From positions 193,977,256 through 194,041,255 of the forward strand of contig JAKSZU010000003.1 of the NCBI GenBank assembly GCA_026018925.1: a DNA stretch of 64,000 bases, in the 5' to 3' direction. This DNA is from Tupaia tana (lineage: Eukaryota; Chordata; Mammalia; Scandentia; Tupaiidae). A model generated the notes under the pieces. The model was not told where the DNA came from. It made no database searches and was given only the letters and a program-made list of their open reading frames with translations. A program made the translations under genes and the position numbers. This document shows, in pieces, positions 30,932 to 43,725 of the stretch; position 1 is the first letter of the stretch, and each line of letters starts with the position of its first letter.

Positions 30932-31158
30932 TTGGGGGTGTACACTGGTACAGTGCTAACGTAACTGGACCAACATGCAAAGTATCCTGGGTTCACATCC
31001 AGGGACCTCCCTGAGAACACTGAGTGATCCCATATATGCTCCTGATCTAGGCTGGCTGAGACTAGGTGTGAATCATGGCCTGAAGGACCTATTAGGAGTT
31101 CCTGTCTCTGTTGCTCTCTATATCGTGGAAGAAATGAAAAAAAAAAAAAAAAAAAAAG
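30932..31158 (+). mobile_element. older tRNA-derived SINE (family B)
   Basis: Head GGGGGTGTACACTGGTACAG, B box GGGTTCACATCC, then CTGGCTGAGACTAGGTGTG and CTGTTGCTCTCTAT, closing in GAAGAAATG and a roughly 20-A tail. Confidence 0.75.
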
Positions 31159-31159
31159 A

Positions 31160-32270
31160 TTAGGGAGAAATAAATACACCTGTTTGCCGAGGTATCTCTC
31201 ATGAGAGACCATATTATGTGGCAACAGATGTTTGTTTCTCCATGGTCTGGAGTGACGAGCATCCCAATAGAACCCAGAATTTGGGCCTCAATATAAAGTA
31301 CTGTTTTCCAATAATATCAATGCTTAAAATAACAGATAGTAAAAAAATGTAGTTTCATTCAGTAGTAGTTCTGTTAGTACTTTGATTTGTGTTTCATTTT
31401 ATAAAATACTTGAATTTTATATGAGCAGTGTTTTTATATTACAGAAATCAAAGTATTAATTTTCCACTTCCAAATTGTTCATACAATCAAGGTACCATTT
31501 AAATGTTGTTATTTCTCTTGCATAATTCCAACAAATTTTCTCTTTCAATTGGTATGAAATATGGTACTCAAGGAATGAATTTTCTTAGCAGCTGTTAGGT
31601 GGTAAATTATTCTGCATTATTATGTATAACACCTAGTGAAACAAGTCATCATTTGCCTGCAGTGAGTAAACTCAGGTTCATGAGAATATAATGCATTACC
31701 TTCTATGTACATCTATCCTATGCCTGTTTATCTCGGGATTAGAAAATATGAATAGCTGCCTTGTGGACAAAGGAATTTGAAATGAATCTTCTTGACACAT
31801 ATTATACCTTTGTATGCCTTTGAGTTCCTACTTAAAGGACATTGATTTGTATCATGCTGTGCCTTGGTATTACATACAATAAGATCTCAAGCTATAGGGC
31901 TCATTTACCTTTCAAATGAGATTCACATGGTATTTGGAGGGGAAAAACAAACAAACAAAAAGCTATAAATATAGGGTATAAAGCAGACCAATGTCAGTAA
32001 AGTCTGAATTCTTCCTAATATTTTCTTTATTAAGAAAAGAGGGATCTGCTTATTAAAAAATTCTTAAAATAGGCAATTTTTCTAAATCAGCAATAATAAA
32101 CAGAAATCATGACATGGTAAGGACCTGTCCAAAAATCAAACAAACAAACAAAAAAACTGTCTCTCCTTCTCTCGCTCATTAAAAAAAGTCTTGAAGGTTA
32201 TGTTGCGCTAGTTACTGTCCCTCATGTAAAAACAGGATAAGTAGTTCAACATCAGTAATTTTAATTGATT
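31160..32270. other. AT-rich unique stretch
   Basis: No repeat, exon or RNA gene recognised beyond short CAAA runs near 31950 and 32140. Confidence 0.45.
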
Positions 32271-32274
32271 ATTA

Positions 32275-32526
32275 ATTTTTCGGGTTTTGTCACAGAGTGC
32301 ATACACTCACCAGAGACAAACAGAGAGACAGAGAGAAGGGAAGTGAGAAATCACATCTCATGGGGATGGCCATGTCACAATCCCCTTTACCCCAATTCAT
32401 CTCCTAGGAATTTGGGCGCCCATGCACACATGTGTGGCATGATTTTTCAAGCCATGAGGCCCGAGGTTCGAGTTGTGGTCAGCCATATGAGAATCCAGCA
32501 CCATAACCACCACACTGCTTACTGGC
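32275..32526 (-). mobile_element. long SINE family A, diverged
   Basis: Reverse copy: TTGTCACAGAGTGCATACAC, a GA-rich block, GATGGCCATGTCACAATCCC, GAGGTTCGAGTTG near the B box, and TGCTTACTGGCCC. Confidence 0.82.
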
Positions 32527-32689
32527 CCTGTGTACATCAAGAGAATGATTTTAAAATAACTTAGGTGTCTGTATAGTAATAGCATACCCAATATGAAATA
32601 TTTTTAAAACCTAAAGAGAAATCAGAAGAGAGAGAGATAACAACCTAGGCCTAGTATTCCACAAAGGCTAATTTAATGAAAACAGTTCC

Positions 32690-33005
32690 TTCTGTTTTAA
32701 TCCTTACACAAAAGAGGTAACCTGAAGTAACTTGATGTTAACCACTAAGTATTTTACTCTTGTTCCATCTCCCTATTCCTGCCTTACCAGGAAGGAAATT
32801 TTGAAATGACCAACCCAAATTTGTACTTTGTTTATGCTTTTTTGAGCCCTTCTATGTCTATAAAACCAACTTCTTCTTAACTCCTTAAAACACAGTTTTG
32901 GCTTTATCAGAGTCTGTGCTTCTTAAGTTGTAGCTCCTAAGACCCCAAATAAAGCTTTTTGTTCCTTACAGATTCAGATTTGGGAATTCATTGACAAAGC
33001 TCATA
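32690..33005 (+). mobile_element. probable solo LTR fossil, family not assigned
   Basis: The layout is LTR-like: a CTATAAAACC box at about 32860, a U/R-like region, then AATAAAGC at about 32948 and a GTTCCTTAC tail. No internal retroviral genes lie beside it, so it would be a solitary LTR or fragment. It is broken and moderately old. Boundaries are approximate. Confidence 0.4.
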
Positions 33006-33387
33006 GCTGTGTCTCAGTGTTGTCGAAAGTGCACCATTATTAGACTCAAAAAAATCTCATTTTAAATCCCATTTGTGGCTTTATGGCCATGGCTATTTAA
33101 TTTATGTGTTCTTAAAACTGTTTGCCTCAGCTTTGACTGCATAAGAAGAAATGGATGTGATGAAGTATGGGGAAAAAGAACAAAACAAACATGTTTCCTT
33201 TTCTGAATAATGGTAATAATATTTCTCAATCAAAAGTGCTATGATAAACATAGCAAGAAAATGGTAGGCAACGTATTAGCATGATTATCAAATATTGCAA
33301 ATAATTTATACATGAGTTCAGAAGGTGGGAAAACGATTGTTGAAATCGCATGTTAGAAATATGGATCAGACTATATATATTTTAAAG

Positions 33388-33540
33388 GATTATTTTATTT
33401 AACTTTATCTATCTATCTATTTATTTATTTTAATTTGACCAGAGAGGGAGAGAGAGCAAAAGCCACCAGGTCTGAGACTTGACCATGGTTGACCATGTGG
33501 GATTCCAGTGTTCTTAACCACCTTACCACCTGCTGGCCCC
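33388..33540 (-). mobile_element. short SINE family S
   Basis: Reverse copy: (TATC)n/(TTTA)n tail, AATTTGACCAGAGAGGGAG, GCCACCAGGTCTGAG and CACCTGCTGGCCCC. GACTATATATATTTTA before and GACTATATTTTTATA after are the target-site duplication. Confidence 0.88.
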
Positions 33541-33544
33541 CTGA

Positions 33545-34860
33545 CTATATTTTTATAGTAAGAAAATCTCAAAATTCTCCTTTCCCACTGCTATTTATAC
33601 AGAAGTATCTGCAAAGCTTTCTTTTGTCCCACAATGCTCATATACATGAAATTATAGGTGTAATATACATGGACCTCTTACTAGACACCATCTTTCAGTG
33701 TAAACCAAGCAAACTAATTTTCAGTGTGATCCCTGTTATTAATAGATGTTGATTTCATCATAATTTTTCGAGTAACAGATCAATTGAAAGATTTTGTCAG
33801 AATTTCCATAAGTCAGGATAATTTAGTGTCCTGATGATGTTATTTTTTTTCATGACATTATTGCATATCCCTCAGAGGGGTACTCTCATAATCTAACCGA
33901 CCGTCTCTAAGATTTATGGCCTAAACCTTTCTGAAAAGAGGCATGTGTTCTATCTTTAGCTCCATGATTTATTAACAAGTTAAATCAGAAAACTGTTATT
34001 TAGTAGGTTATTTTCTAGTATTTGCTGCCAACAGTTGCTTCTTCCTTTTTTCTTTATCCTTTCTCTTTCCACCTATCTTTTTTTTCCCTCAGTCTTGGCC
34101 CAGGGTTATCCTTATACACTTGGCTATTTTTTATTAGCTCGTGGAACTCCATTTTGGGTGGTGTAGAGGTGGGAATAGCACCATTAATACATTAGCAGCT
34201 TAATTGGTTGGCTCATAGCCAGCTGTGAAATTGAAAGCAAGGCAAAAACAAGGAGATCATACACATATGACTACTTTTTCACTACCATGTCTGCCTTCTG
34301 ACAGATTAAAGTGGAAGGCATAATTTCTATCTTCTGAGCAAGATGATTTCTATTGAAATTATTTCCAATTAACTGAGAAATATCTTACTTCTCATATTTC
34401 TTTCCACTCTCAAGCCTCACTATTTTTCACTGCCTCCCACTCTTGTGTTCAGCAAGTTACGTAGTAGGTAAAGGCTGTGCTGTAAGAATTAAGCTATTGG
34501 AAATAGTGGACTATATATTCCCATTCTTGATAAACAGAAGCACCAGTGTGGTTGCTCTGTGCATGTGTCTGAAGATTTGTGAATGTAAAAATCTCTGGGG
34601 ATACAAAATGACTTCTGGCCAGTAGCTCACATTGGACAATTCTGAAGCAGGAAGTTCTTGACAAAGAGCCTAAGAATCCATTATCTTTTGGCTTTAAGGA
34701 AGGGCACAAACCCTGATTTCTGTATTGACTATAAGGGTATTTCTGAACACCGAATCTGCAGAGTTTTTTTTCAACAGGAAAAAAAAAAATTAGGATATAC
34801 CTCTGTAATAAAATCTGATCGGATACTTATAAGTACTATTTCAGTTGACAATTAGCTCTT
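33545..34860. other. unique intron, no repeats recognised
   Basis: About 1.3 kb without a SINE or microsatellite. No exon-like frame. Confidence 0.45.
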
Positions 34861-34902
34861 TTATTATTATTTTTAATTTTAGTTTTGTTATAGGGCACAT
34901 GC

Positions 34903-34952
<50 letters not shown>

Positions 34953-35136
34953 AGGTGAGAAATCACCCCCTAGAGGAAATGGCCACAATTCCCTGTCTTC
35001 CATTCTCATTTTGGGATTTTAGCCATGCACACACATGCACCCAATGTGATTTTCAAGTCTGCAGGTCAGGGACTCAACCACACAGTTGACCATGTGGGAT
35101 CGAACCATCTTTACCACCAGGCCACCTGATTGCCCA
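34861..35136 (-). mobile_element. long SINE family A with expanded GA tract
   Basis: Reverse copy: GTTATAGGGCACATGCAC, then (GA)n of about 43 bp (34907-34949), GAGAAATCACCCCCTAG, GTCAGGGACTCAACC and ACCTGATTGCCC. ACAATTAGCTCTTTT and AACTATTAGCTTTTT flank it as an old target-site duplication. Confidence 0.85.
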
Positions 35137-35139
35137 ACT

Positions 35140-35970
35140 ATTAGCTTTTTCAATGGAATACCAGATGTCCTACCAATGGACTGTTTCAGGGAGATGTCCT
35201 CTCTGAGGAAAGCGCCTTGCATTCTTGGCTCATGGTCTCAAATATACAAAAAACTATAAAGAAGGTAGGGCTTTCTTGAATTGGTATATTCTCAGAAATA
35301 TCAAAAGTGATGATTAACTATAGTCATTGATTTTGATTTAAAGCATGTTCTATAATTATGACTTTTTCTTTCATTCCTATGTAGTTGCAGGTAAGTTATT
35401 AAAAAATTATTTCCTTTATTGTTAAGGCTGTAAACTATTTCCTATATTAATGTCTTTGCTCAGTACTGCAGTTAAAATGTGCTCCAATATGGTATCTTTC
35501 ACCATAGCAGAATTGGTCAAGCCCAAGGGATAAATAACATGTATAACTAAATCTTGATTAAGCCCATGAGTTTTAAATATTTAAATTAAGAACCTTCCAA
35601 TATATGGGCCTTTGGTACTGTTTTCCACTTTCATGTGCCCGAAGGCATGCTTTAATATGCAGTGGCTTGTTAATTAGAATGTAGTTTCATTGTACTTTGT
35701 ACTTTCAATTCCCCCAGTTGGGCCACCTACTTGCACTCCTTATTTTCCAAAGTTTCTTAATTGCTGTCTCCCTTCGCCCAGATTCAGGCAGTTGAACTAT
35801 GTTTTATTGTGTCACTTGTGTAAAGGGAACATCTAATGTGCCAATATTCTCTGTAGTTTCAGAAGAGACATATAGACAATAAAATAAAAGACAGTCTCTC
35901 CACTTAGTGCTTCCAAATTGGCCTTTGTTCTTGTGAATCTGCAGAGATGTGCCACAGCAATAAAACCACC
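35140..35970. other. unique intron
   Basis: AT-rich, no recognisable repeat or exon. Confidence 0.45.
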
Positions 35971-35974
35971 CATA

Positions 35975-36299
35975 GTCTATAAGTGAAATAAGCCAGACTG
36001 TGAAAGACAAACACTGTTTGTCCTCATTCAGTATGCACGGAATGTCTGCACTCTATGGTAGAAATTGGAAGATTTGAAGACAGAGAAGCAGAGAGGACAA
36101 CTGTAGATACCAGAGACTGAATACGGGGTAAAGATGAGGATCAGGAAAAAAGGCATTTATTAATAATAGATACAAGAAGGTAGGGAGACAGGGCAAATGG
36201 GTTTTGGAGTGCCATACCACAACTAAGTGAAAAAAATAGACATTGCCTATCTGTCTACGTCTATATCTATATCTATATCTATATCTATATCTATATCTA

Positions 36300-36331
<32 letters not shown>

Positions 36332-36430
36332 ATCTATCTATGTCATCTATCTAAATTTGTGTTGTACCCCACAAAAATATACAACAGTCAAATATAAATA
36401 AGAAATTTATAAATAGAAAAAAATTAAAAA
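35975..36430 (+). mobile_element. L1 LINE 3' end
   Basis: GTGAAATAAGCCAGACTGTG, CACTCTATGGTAGAAATTGG, GGGAGACAGGGCAAATGG and TGTTGTACCCC plus an A-rich tail. Heavily 5'-truncated. A parallel copy is at 46700-47060. The 3' UTR holds the CTATAT/CTAT microsatellite. Confidence 0.8.
36251..36352. repeat. compound (CTATAT)n(CTAT)n microsatellite
   Basis: About nine CTATAT units pass into about eight CTAT units, inside an L1 3' UTR. Confidence 0.95.
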
Positions 36431-36463
36431 TTGAGGCTGAGAAGACTATCTAAACACCTGTAA

Positions 36464-36712
36464 AAAAATTTTTTTTGAGAGTTTTTTGCTACAGGGTGTG
36501 TGTGCTCGCCAGAAAGACAGAGATAGAAAGTGAGAAATCATCCCCCAGAGGGGATGGCCATACCACAATCCCTTCTCCTCCATTCTCCTCTCAGGATCTT
36601 GGGCACACAGATACACATGCCCGGCGTGAGTTTAAGCCACGGGGTCCGGGACTTGAACTGCGGTCGACTACTTGGGAGTCCAGCGACATAGGCATTATGC
36701 TAGCTGCTGATC
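36464..36712 (-). mobile_element. long SINE family A
   Basis: Reverse copy: TTGCTACAGGGTGTGTGTG, intact C-rich block, GGGACTTGAACTGCGGTC and CTAGCTGCTGATCC. AACACCTGTA at 36453-36462 and 36715-36724 is the target-site duplication. It inserted just after the A-rich tail of the L1. Confidence 0.93.
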
Positions 36713-37199
36713 CTAACACCTGTACATTTTACAGAGAACAACATAACATAAAGAAATTGAGGATGTGAGTTTAGATTGGATGTGATCTGGTTCAACTCAA
36801 AACTTTTGGTTAAAATATATTAATTAATGTTTGATGCCCAAACTGTGTTAGAAGCTGGGTGGTGGGAGGAAAATGAGAAAATGAACTATAAGAGGCTGAG
36901 GAAAAATGACCCTTTCCACCAATCTCACAGTCTAGTATGATGGAAGAGTATTAAATTGTTAGGAAGATAGAGTATTTACAACTTTATTATTTATGGACTC
37001 CATTCCTTTGTGTCTGACACAGTTAGATGTGAGTGCACTTGTAAGTGAATACATGCAAACTGGTCCCAAAACAGTCATCAGTGAAGAACCAAGCTTAGCC
37101 AAGTCACCTCAAAAGAGACTGCACAGAAAGCTGGCTCCTTAAAAGTATTAGCAGGAAAAGCAAAATATGACTCCTCTTGAGCACCCCTTTAGCCTGAGG

Positions 37200-37690
37200 G
37201 TGCCCTCTGAGAGAAGGTTAGGTAGGCCTATTATTCAAAAGATATTTATTGAATGCATGCTAAGTGCCAGGGAATTAGAAATAACAGGTAAATAAGGGAG
37301 AGAAGGTCTTCCCAGAAAGAACATGACAGTTTATGCAGGTATAGCCATCAAAATGCAATGTGTTACAAGCTGGGGGGATTTCAATGATGAAGTAGGTATT
37401 TTCCCGGGACAGGGTACCTGTATGGTGGAAAGAGAAGGCTTCCCCAAGGAGGAGGAAATAAGAATGTATAAAATAAAAATAGACAAGTGGATACAGGCAA
37501 AAAGCAGGGAGAAATATACTGAGAACTCTTTGAAATTTGAAGAACTAGAAGAACCTTAGATAACCTCTAGTCTAATATCTCATTTCACAGATAAGGAAAT
37601 AGCCCATGAGTAATCTAGTGACTTACTTACTAAGATCATTCGTACATGAAGGGGTGGAACTGGTCCAAGAACTCACTCATCCTCAGTGTA
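37200..37690. mobile_element. ancient MIR/LINE relics
   Basis: GATATTTATTGAATGCATGC with AAGTGCCAGGGAATTAG at the left looks like an ancient LINE-type repeat. CATTTCACAGATAAGGAAAT with GGTGGAACTGG at the right looks like MIR. Confidence 0.45.
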
Positions 37691-38637
37691 TTCTTTGCAT
37701 TGGCGTCATGAAGTAAGAACACTGGCAAAGAAATAGGAGTATACGTCACAGAGAGGATTGCCTTGTTCCTGTTTTGTGTTGATATAGTCAGTGCATGACA
37801 CAGATGGGGGAATGCATGTCACATACTGCTTAAACCCCAACAGTAAATGTGGGAAGTTAGGTCCCTCTGCTTATGTCTCTGAGTATCAGAGAAGTGACCT
37901 ACTAGGTCCTTTGGCTTGAAATTAACAGGGATGAGCTGTTTTTTTTTTTTTAATTTTTTTAAATATTTAAATTGTGTGCTTAGTGGAAATGCAGAACCAT
38001 GCTGGCAATCCTCTTGACCGAGCCCTCAAAACCACACATACAGCTTTGGATAGCAGAAGGCTGTGGCTTTCCCATAGCTTTTCCACACTGAATTTATCAG
38101 CCAATCTGGAAAGACATTCCACTCCTTAGGTTTACTAGCAAATCACCTCTACTCAGCTTTTACCACAGACCTGTGTTAGCATCATTTCCTACCTTCACCT
38201 GTCTGGAAGTGAAAGGCTATAGACATTGATAACTCCAAAGCCTATTTACAAGTTTTTAAATGCACTGTCTGGCATTTCTATATCCATTGTTCTATTAAAG
38301 TTGTCAGGGGAATATCCTAGCATTTTGGAAAGAAAGCCCAGGAGTCCACAAAGATCCAAGAAGAAGAATGTCTTATAGTATTTTACATTGCATATCAAAC
38401 AGAAAATGATCTAAAAGTAAATCATATTTAGCATAATCTTTGGCTTATATGTACAAATTTTTGAGGCAATGCAGAATATAAAAACTGAGGCCTCTGTGTA
38501 TGTATGTATATGTCCATATGTATGTGCATATTTGGTTGTGCATGTAGTTTTTAAAGGTGACTGGTAACAGATGAATCCAATATTAACTGCATTTTTCTAT
38601 GAGGAAAAACACTTAAAAGCTTTGTGACATAGAAAAA
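37690..38637. other. unique intron
   Basis: No recognisable repeat other than short TGTATGTATG runs near 38500. Confidence 0.4.
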
Positions 38638-38647
38638 GAATGATGTA

Positions 38648-38905
38648 GAGCCAGCCCATGGAGTGGTAGTTAAGGTGGCTGGATCCCACATGACTGACTT
38701 TGTTGTTTGAGTCCCAGACCCAGTGCTTGAGGGACATGCTGACACATATGTATGCATGCCCAAACTCCCAAAGGAGGGAGAAATGGAGGAGAAGGTATTG
38801 TGATGTGACCATGCCTCATAGGAAGGTGCTTTCTCCCTTTCCCTCTGTTTCTCTCTTTCTCTAGTGAGGTATCCTCTGGAAAACTAAAAAGAAAAAAAAA
38901 GGGAA
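38648..38905 (+). mobile_element. long SINE family A, diverged
   Basis: GAGCCAGCCCATGGAGTGGT head, TTTGAGTCCCAGACCC at the B box, ATGGAGGAGAAGGTATTG body and CTCTAGTGAGG end with an A-rich tail. AATGATGTA before and after is the target-site duplication. Confidence 0.87.
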
Positions 38906-38914
38906 AGAAAATGA

Positions 38915-41900
38915 TGTATCATAGCATACAGTGATAGAAGATATATTGCATAAGATTATTTTGTCAAGATTATAATATTCCTTGAGGACTCAACCAACAG
39001 ATTTTTCAAATTGAAAGTAATCATTTTCAAGGCACAAGACACATGTATGGAAATTTAAATTAAACTTCAGGTCAAAATTTATTATTATAATTATAATAAC
39101 TTCTAGCTGCAGTGTTGCATTGATGACCAGAGTTTGGAAAAAGAAAAAAAGGAAAGAATGGAAAAGGAAGAAATAAACACATGTTAGCTCAAGGATAAAC
39201 ACTATATATCATTAAAAACATTGAAAATTGAGATAGTCAAAGAATTCCCACATTCTTTTTATTGTTACACTTACATAAAAAAAGAAACACATCCAAACCA
39301 ATCAATCATAAATCATTGTACAAGTGATGCAGTGCAAATATAAAAAGGTGAAACACTTGTTTGTTGAAAATCGGTAGGCCAGTTGTGATCTCCCAAGAAT
39401 TCCAGTTTGTAGGATGTGCTGGCAAAGTGGGCAGCTGTTACTTTGTGACTCATCCATTGTATTTTAAAGACAGTCTCTTGAAAGCTACCATTTTACAAGA
39501 TAGGGAAATATTTGTGCATTTTTAAAGCACTCTATATTTAAGATATGCCTTGGCTTCAATCCATAATGTTTCCCATATATAAGTTTTTCTTAGAGAAATT
39601 GCTTTAGCAAGTATAGGTATGTATCACATCCTTACTTTAAGCCCTAATTCTGCTGCAGCATTTTCTCCATTTAGTAAAAAGAATGGATTCATTTATGCTC
39701 TGAAACTTGGCATTCCATCCAATAATTGAAGAACTATTTCTATATTTGTTATGGGAATGGGGGAGCATGTTTTCCTAATATTTTTCTCCTTCTGCCTTAT
39801 GATGACTACTTCATTTACATCGTTGACTCCAATCCTCTTTTGAAATGAGTTACATCCTATGGGGTTAGGGAGGGGAAGCTGTGTGGACTTGCTCAGTGGT
39901 TCAGTAAATTGCAGAATTTTCATGGGATTATAAATCCACTTCTGGATACAAGTATTCGACAGAGAGAGATAATTGCTGTTACCCGTAAGCTTTCATCCAC
40001 TTTGGAAAAAAGGAAAAATTAGTCTTTAGCCAATTGCTTGGATGTAGCTTGTCTATAAAGCAAAGATATCACCACAGCACCCTACCTTTCAGCATTCACT
40101 CAAGTAGCAATGGGACCTTTTTATACAGTCTGTTTAGCTGCTCAACAACTAGCTTTCTGGGTAATTATGCATTCCAAGCTAGGAAGCAAGGTACTCGTGC
40201 CAGCTTGAGACTGCTGAAATGCGGTTCTGCTTTCATATCATGAAAATGCAAGACGTGTCAACCTCAGTCAGACCAGTTGTCCTTAGGGGCCCCATTCTAT
40301 CTTTGAATGAATATATGATAGGGAAAACGAGTGGAGAAATGATGAAACCTCATTTAGTTCAATATTTTTTGGATTTGTTTCCTCGATGTGCACAAACTCA
40401 CAAGACACTGCTTTTACAAAATGGATAATTATTTCATAAAATCCATAAAATCATATAGTTTAATATGTTATTTTATATCACCATTTATATTGCAAAAACT
40501 TATCACCATAACAATTAATGAAGGCATCATCAGAAGCAGCATTTTACAGAATAAGCGTAGACGTGATCTTAGTGGTTCCAAGGGGGAAGACAAATACTTA
40601 CACAAACAGAGCAGAAAGATTAATTATCAGATATGTGTAGCCTTTCTTCCCTCGATGACTAACAAATGGAAAAGCTATAGAGAAATACGTTAAAATTTAT
40701 GGAGCTACTTTATTTTGATAGTCTCAGGTTAATACTCTAAATAGATACTCAGGGGTCAGCAAATCCATGATAACCTTAAATTTATAAAATGTTACATTTT
40801 AAAATATCAAGTGAAATAGTGACACCTAATATTCAGAATAACAAAAGCTTTCTACTGATTTCCTTTGGGGCACATATGGCACTGTCAGGGGTTTATTTTT
40901 ACTTCCTAGCTATATTTTCATGCTCTTGCCTTCAGAGACAATGCTATTATTATTCGTTATTAGTTACACATTTGTTTTGGATGCCAGAGTGCTTTCTATG
41001 AATAGGTTTTGTACTTTGAATTTGCACAATAAATATTCTCATACTAATGTGAAGCTAATGTTGAATTTCAAGTTAATTGTGTATGAACAGAGGAATGAAA
41101 GAGAGGGAAAATTAAAACTGAATGTTTTTCCAGATTATTCAGAAGATTACCTAGAATACCTGAAGAGTCAGATAGCCTGCAACTTGACTGTTTCATAATT
41201 AAAGGTTCTACTGACTTTAGTCCTGTAGGCAAAGTGAGAGCAAAGACCTAAGCTCTCCCATTGTTTCTTAATAAGGAAAAGTGCAGTTAATGGACAAAGA
41301 TGTTGGTTCCTGTTGCCCTGAGGGGATGAGGGAGCAGAGGCTGGGGCTCTTGAAAGGGGAGCCCTTGAGAACTTTCTAAGCTGTTTACATGACCAACCTG
41401 CTAATTGAGAAGAAAGTGCATTTTCCCCTCGAGTTATTAAGGATCTACTTCTTGATGAGAGTTTAATGGGAGGATTTTTGCTTTGCAAAATGTTTGCTTT
41501 TCAATAAAAGGAATTGGCATGAAACTTGTCTTATTTTTAATGTTTTTTATTCAGTGAGGATTAACTTCGAATACCAATTCAAATCTAAATTTAAGTTCCA
41601 ACATAGTTCCATGTGGCACTATTGATGTATACTGTGCATAGAACCTACATCGCATATGTATGAATGTCCTTTATAAAAGGCACAAATGCCTAATTAGGGA
41701 ATAAATTTATGACTTTAATGTTTTTAACTGTGGCTCAATTCTGAAGTTTAGTCACAAATAGAAATGATTTGAACTTTACACATTGTACATATGTTTTTTA
41801 AAAAAAAACTCACAAAGATGTGGAACTTTGTATGTAATAGAGAAATTATAATAAAAATTAATTTAAAACTAATTTAAGATCAAATAACACAATAATGAGT

Positions 41901-42170
41901 GTAGCTAATAACAAAAACGTTCATCTGAGAGCCAGAGGCATTTTACTAAGCACAAAGTTAAAGGGGTACTGGTATATTTAAGATGAGCTGAACAGTGACT
42001 CCAGGGCAGTGTTTGCAATCTTTCCTTTCACTTTGCTCTGGTGGAAAAGATTAGGTGAAAGCCCTATGATATGATGTGTTGAGGAGATTTTGTTTTTGTT
42101 TTTGTTTTTTATCACTGATTCTTGTTAGCCATAACTAAAGAAAACATGGGTCTGAGTTATGATCAAAAGA
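38915..42170. other. 3.2-kb repeat-poor island
   Basis: The longest stretch in the first 45 kb with no lineage SINE and almost no microsatellite. I see no exon-like frame with known domains. Confidence 0.5.
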
Positions 42171-42182
42171 AAATTTGAGTTT

Positions 42183-42456
42183 GGGACCAGCTGTTAGTTA
42201 GCATAATGGCTATGTCGCTGGACTCCCATGTAGTCGACTGCAGTTCAAGTCCTGGACCCGGCGGCTTAAACTCATGCCAGGCATGTGTGCGTGCATGCCC
42301 AAGACCGGAGAGGATAATGGAGGAAAAGGGATAGCAGTGTGGCCATCCCCCCTGGGGGGTGATTTCTCGCTTTCTGTCTCTCTGTCCCTCTCTGTCTTTC
42401 TGGCGAGCGCATGTACCCTATAGCAAAAACCCCTCCAAAAAAAGAAAAAAGAAAAA
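42183..42456 (+). mobile_element. long SINE family A
   Basis: GGGACCAGCTGTTAGTTAGC carries a 4-bp TTAG duplication in the A-box region. B box GTTCAAGTCC. The end reads GCATGTACCCTATAGCAAAA. AAAATTTGAGTTT and AAAATTCGAGGTT flank it. Confidence 0.93.
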
Positions 42457-42719
42457 AATTCGAGGTTGTATTTAACGCCTGTGTTTTAATCAATAAAAGC
42501 CAAGAATTACACATTTAAAAAATCCTATGTGGGATAATCTCCATTTGTGATTTTTAGTACCCAGCTATATAGTTTTTAATTAAGTACTAAATTCTAGATT
42601 TAGGCACATGAATCTTAAACTCAATAAAGATAGAAAAAATTAAAACTATTCACTAATTTTAATGAATTAAACACCGTCACAATCATACATACAAAATGTT
42701 AACTCAATATATAGGAATA

Positions 42720-42784
42720 TTAGGTGATCAGAAAGTCATATTTTTCTATGCAAGAATGTGTCATGACTTTTTCTGACAACCCAA
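42720..42784. mobile_element. palindromic mariner-like MITE
   Basis: 65 bp between TA at 42718-42719 and TA at 42785-42786. Left TTAGGTGATCAGAAAGTCA, right ATGACTTTTTCTGACAACCC plus AA. Core TTTTTCTATGCAAGAATG. Confidence 0.85.
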
Positions 42785-42971
42785 TAGAATTCAGTTAGTA
42801 AAATCTTACACTAAATGTAAACAGAATCTGTTTGGATTTGGGGAGGTTTTTTCCCCCTCTTAATGTGACAAGGAAATAAAGATGTATATTTTTTTTTCAC
42901 TAGTCCATTCCTTGAAAACTAATTTTCTTACTTTACAAAGAGTTTTACTAAGATTAAAACTAACATAAATT

Positions 42972-43240
42972 GGGACCAGCAGTTAGCGTACTGGCTATGT
43001 CGCTGGACTCCCACGTAGTCGACCATGGTTTGCGTCCTAGACCCGGTGGCTTAAAACTCACGCTGGGCACATGTGCATGCGTGCCCAAGATCCCGAGAGG
43101 AGAATGGAGGAGAAGGGATTGCGGCGTGGCCATCCCCCCTGGGGGATGATTTCTCGCTTTCTGTCTCTCTCTCTGTCTCTGTCTGTCTGGTGAGTGCATG
43201 TGCCTTATAGCAAGAACCTCTTATAAAAAAAAAAAAAAAG
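42972..43240 (+). mobile_element. long SINE family A, young full-length copy
   Basis: GGGACCAGCAGTTAGCGTAC head, intact C-rich palindrome (CATCCCCC then CTGGGGGATG), GTGCCTTATAGCAAGAACC and an A tail. Perfect target-site duplication CTAACATAAATT at 42960-42971 and 43241-43252. Confidence 0.96.
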
Positions 43241-43725
43241 CTAACATAAATTTATATTTAGCATAAAAGAAAAATTATATATAAACATCTGTAATACAAA
43301 GAATAATGACAAAGTAAGAATGAAAGAAAAACAAATAGTATGGAGATTTAGACCTTAAAAAGTGTGGGTAATATTCTAAGAGTCCATGATGGGTAAAGAA
43401 GTTCAGAGCTGGCAGAAGCGTAAGCAAAGGCATAGCAGCAGACAGCACATTTGAGGCTAGTGTAGTTTCCCTGAAGTGTAGGGTTCTAGAAGTAAATAGT
43501 GTTTGAAGGTCACACTAGGTATCACAAACACGCCCCACAGAAACAGCTCAGTAATAGTAGAAAGAACATTAGACCCATTAGGACAACTTGCAGTCACGTA
43601 TATCACTTATTCCTGGGCAGTATTTTCTTCAACTATGAAATAGTAGCCCCCTCACAGGTCACTGTGAAGTTTCAATATGATGGTGTCTGTGTTTGTAAAC
43701 TGTCAAACACCACGCACATGTAAGA

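Noticed and set aside
36251-36352. CRISPR-like regular repeat
   Set aside because: It is a CTATAT/CTAT microsatellite in an L1 tail with no spacers, in a mammalian intron.
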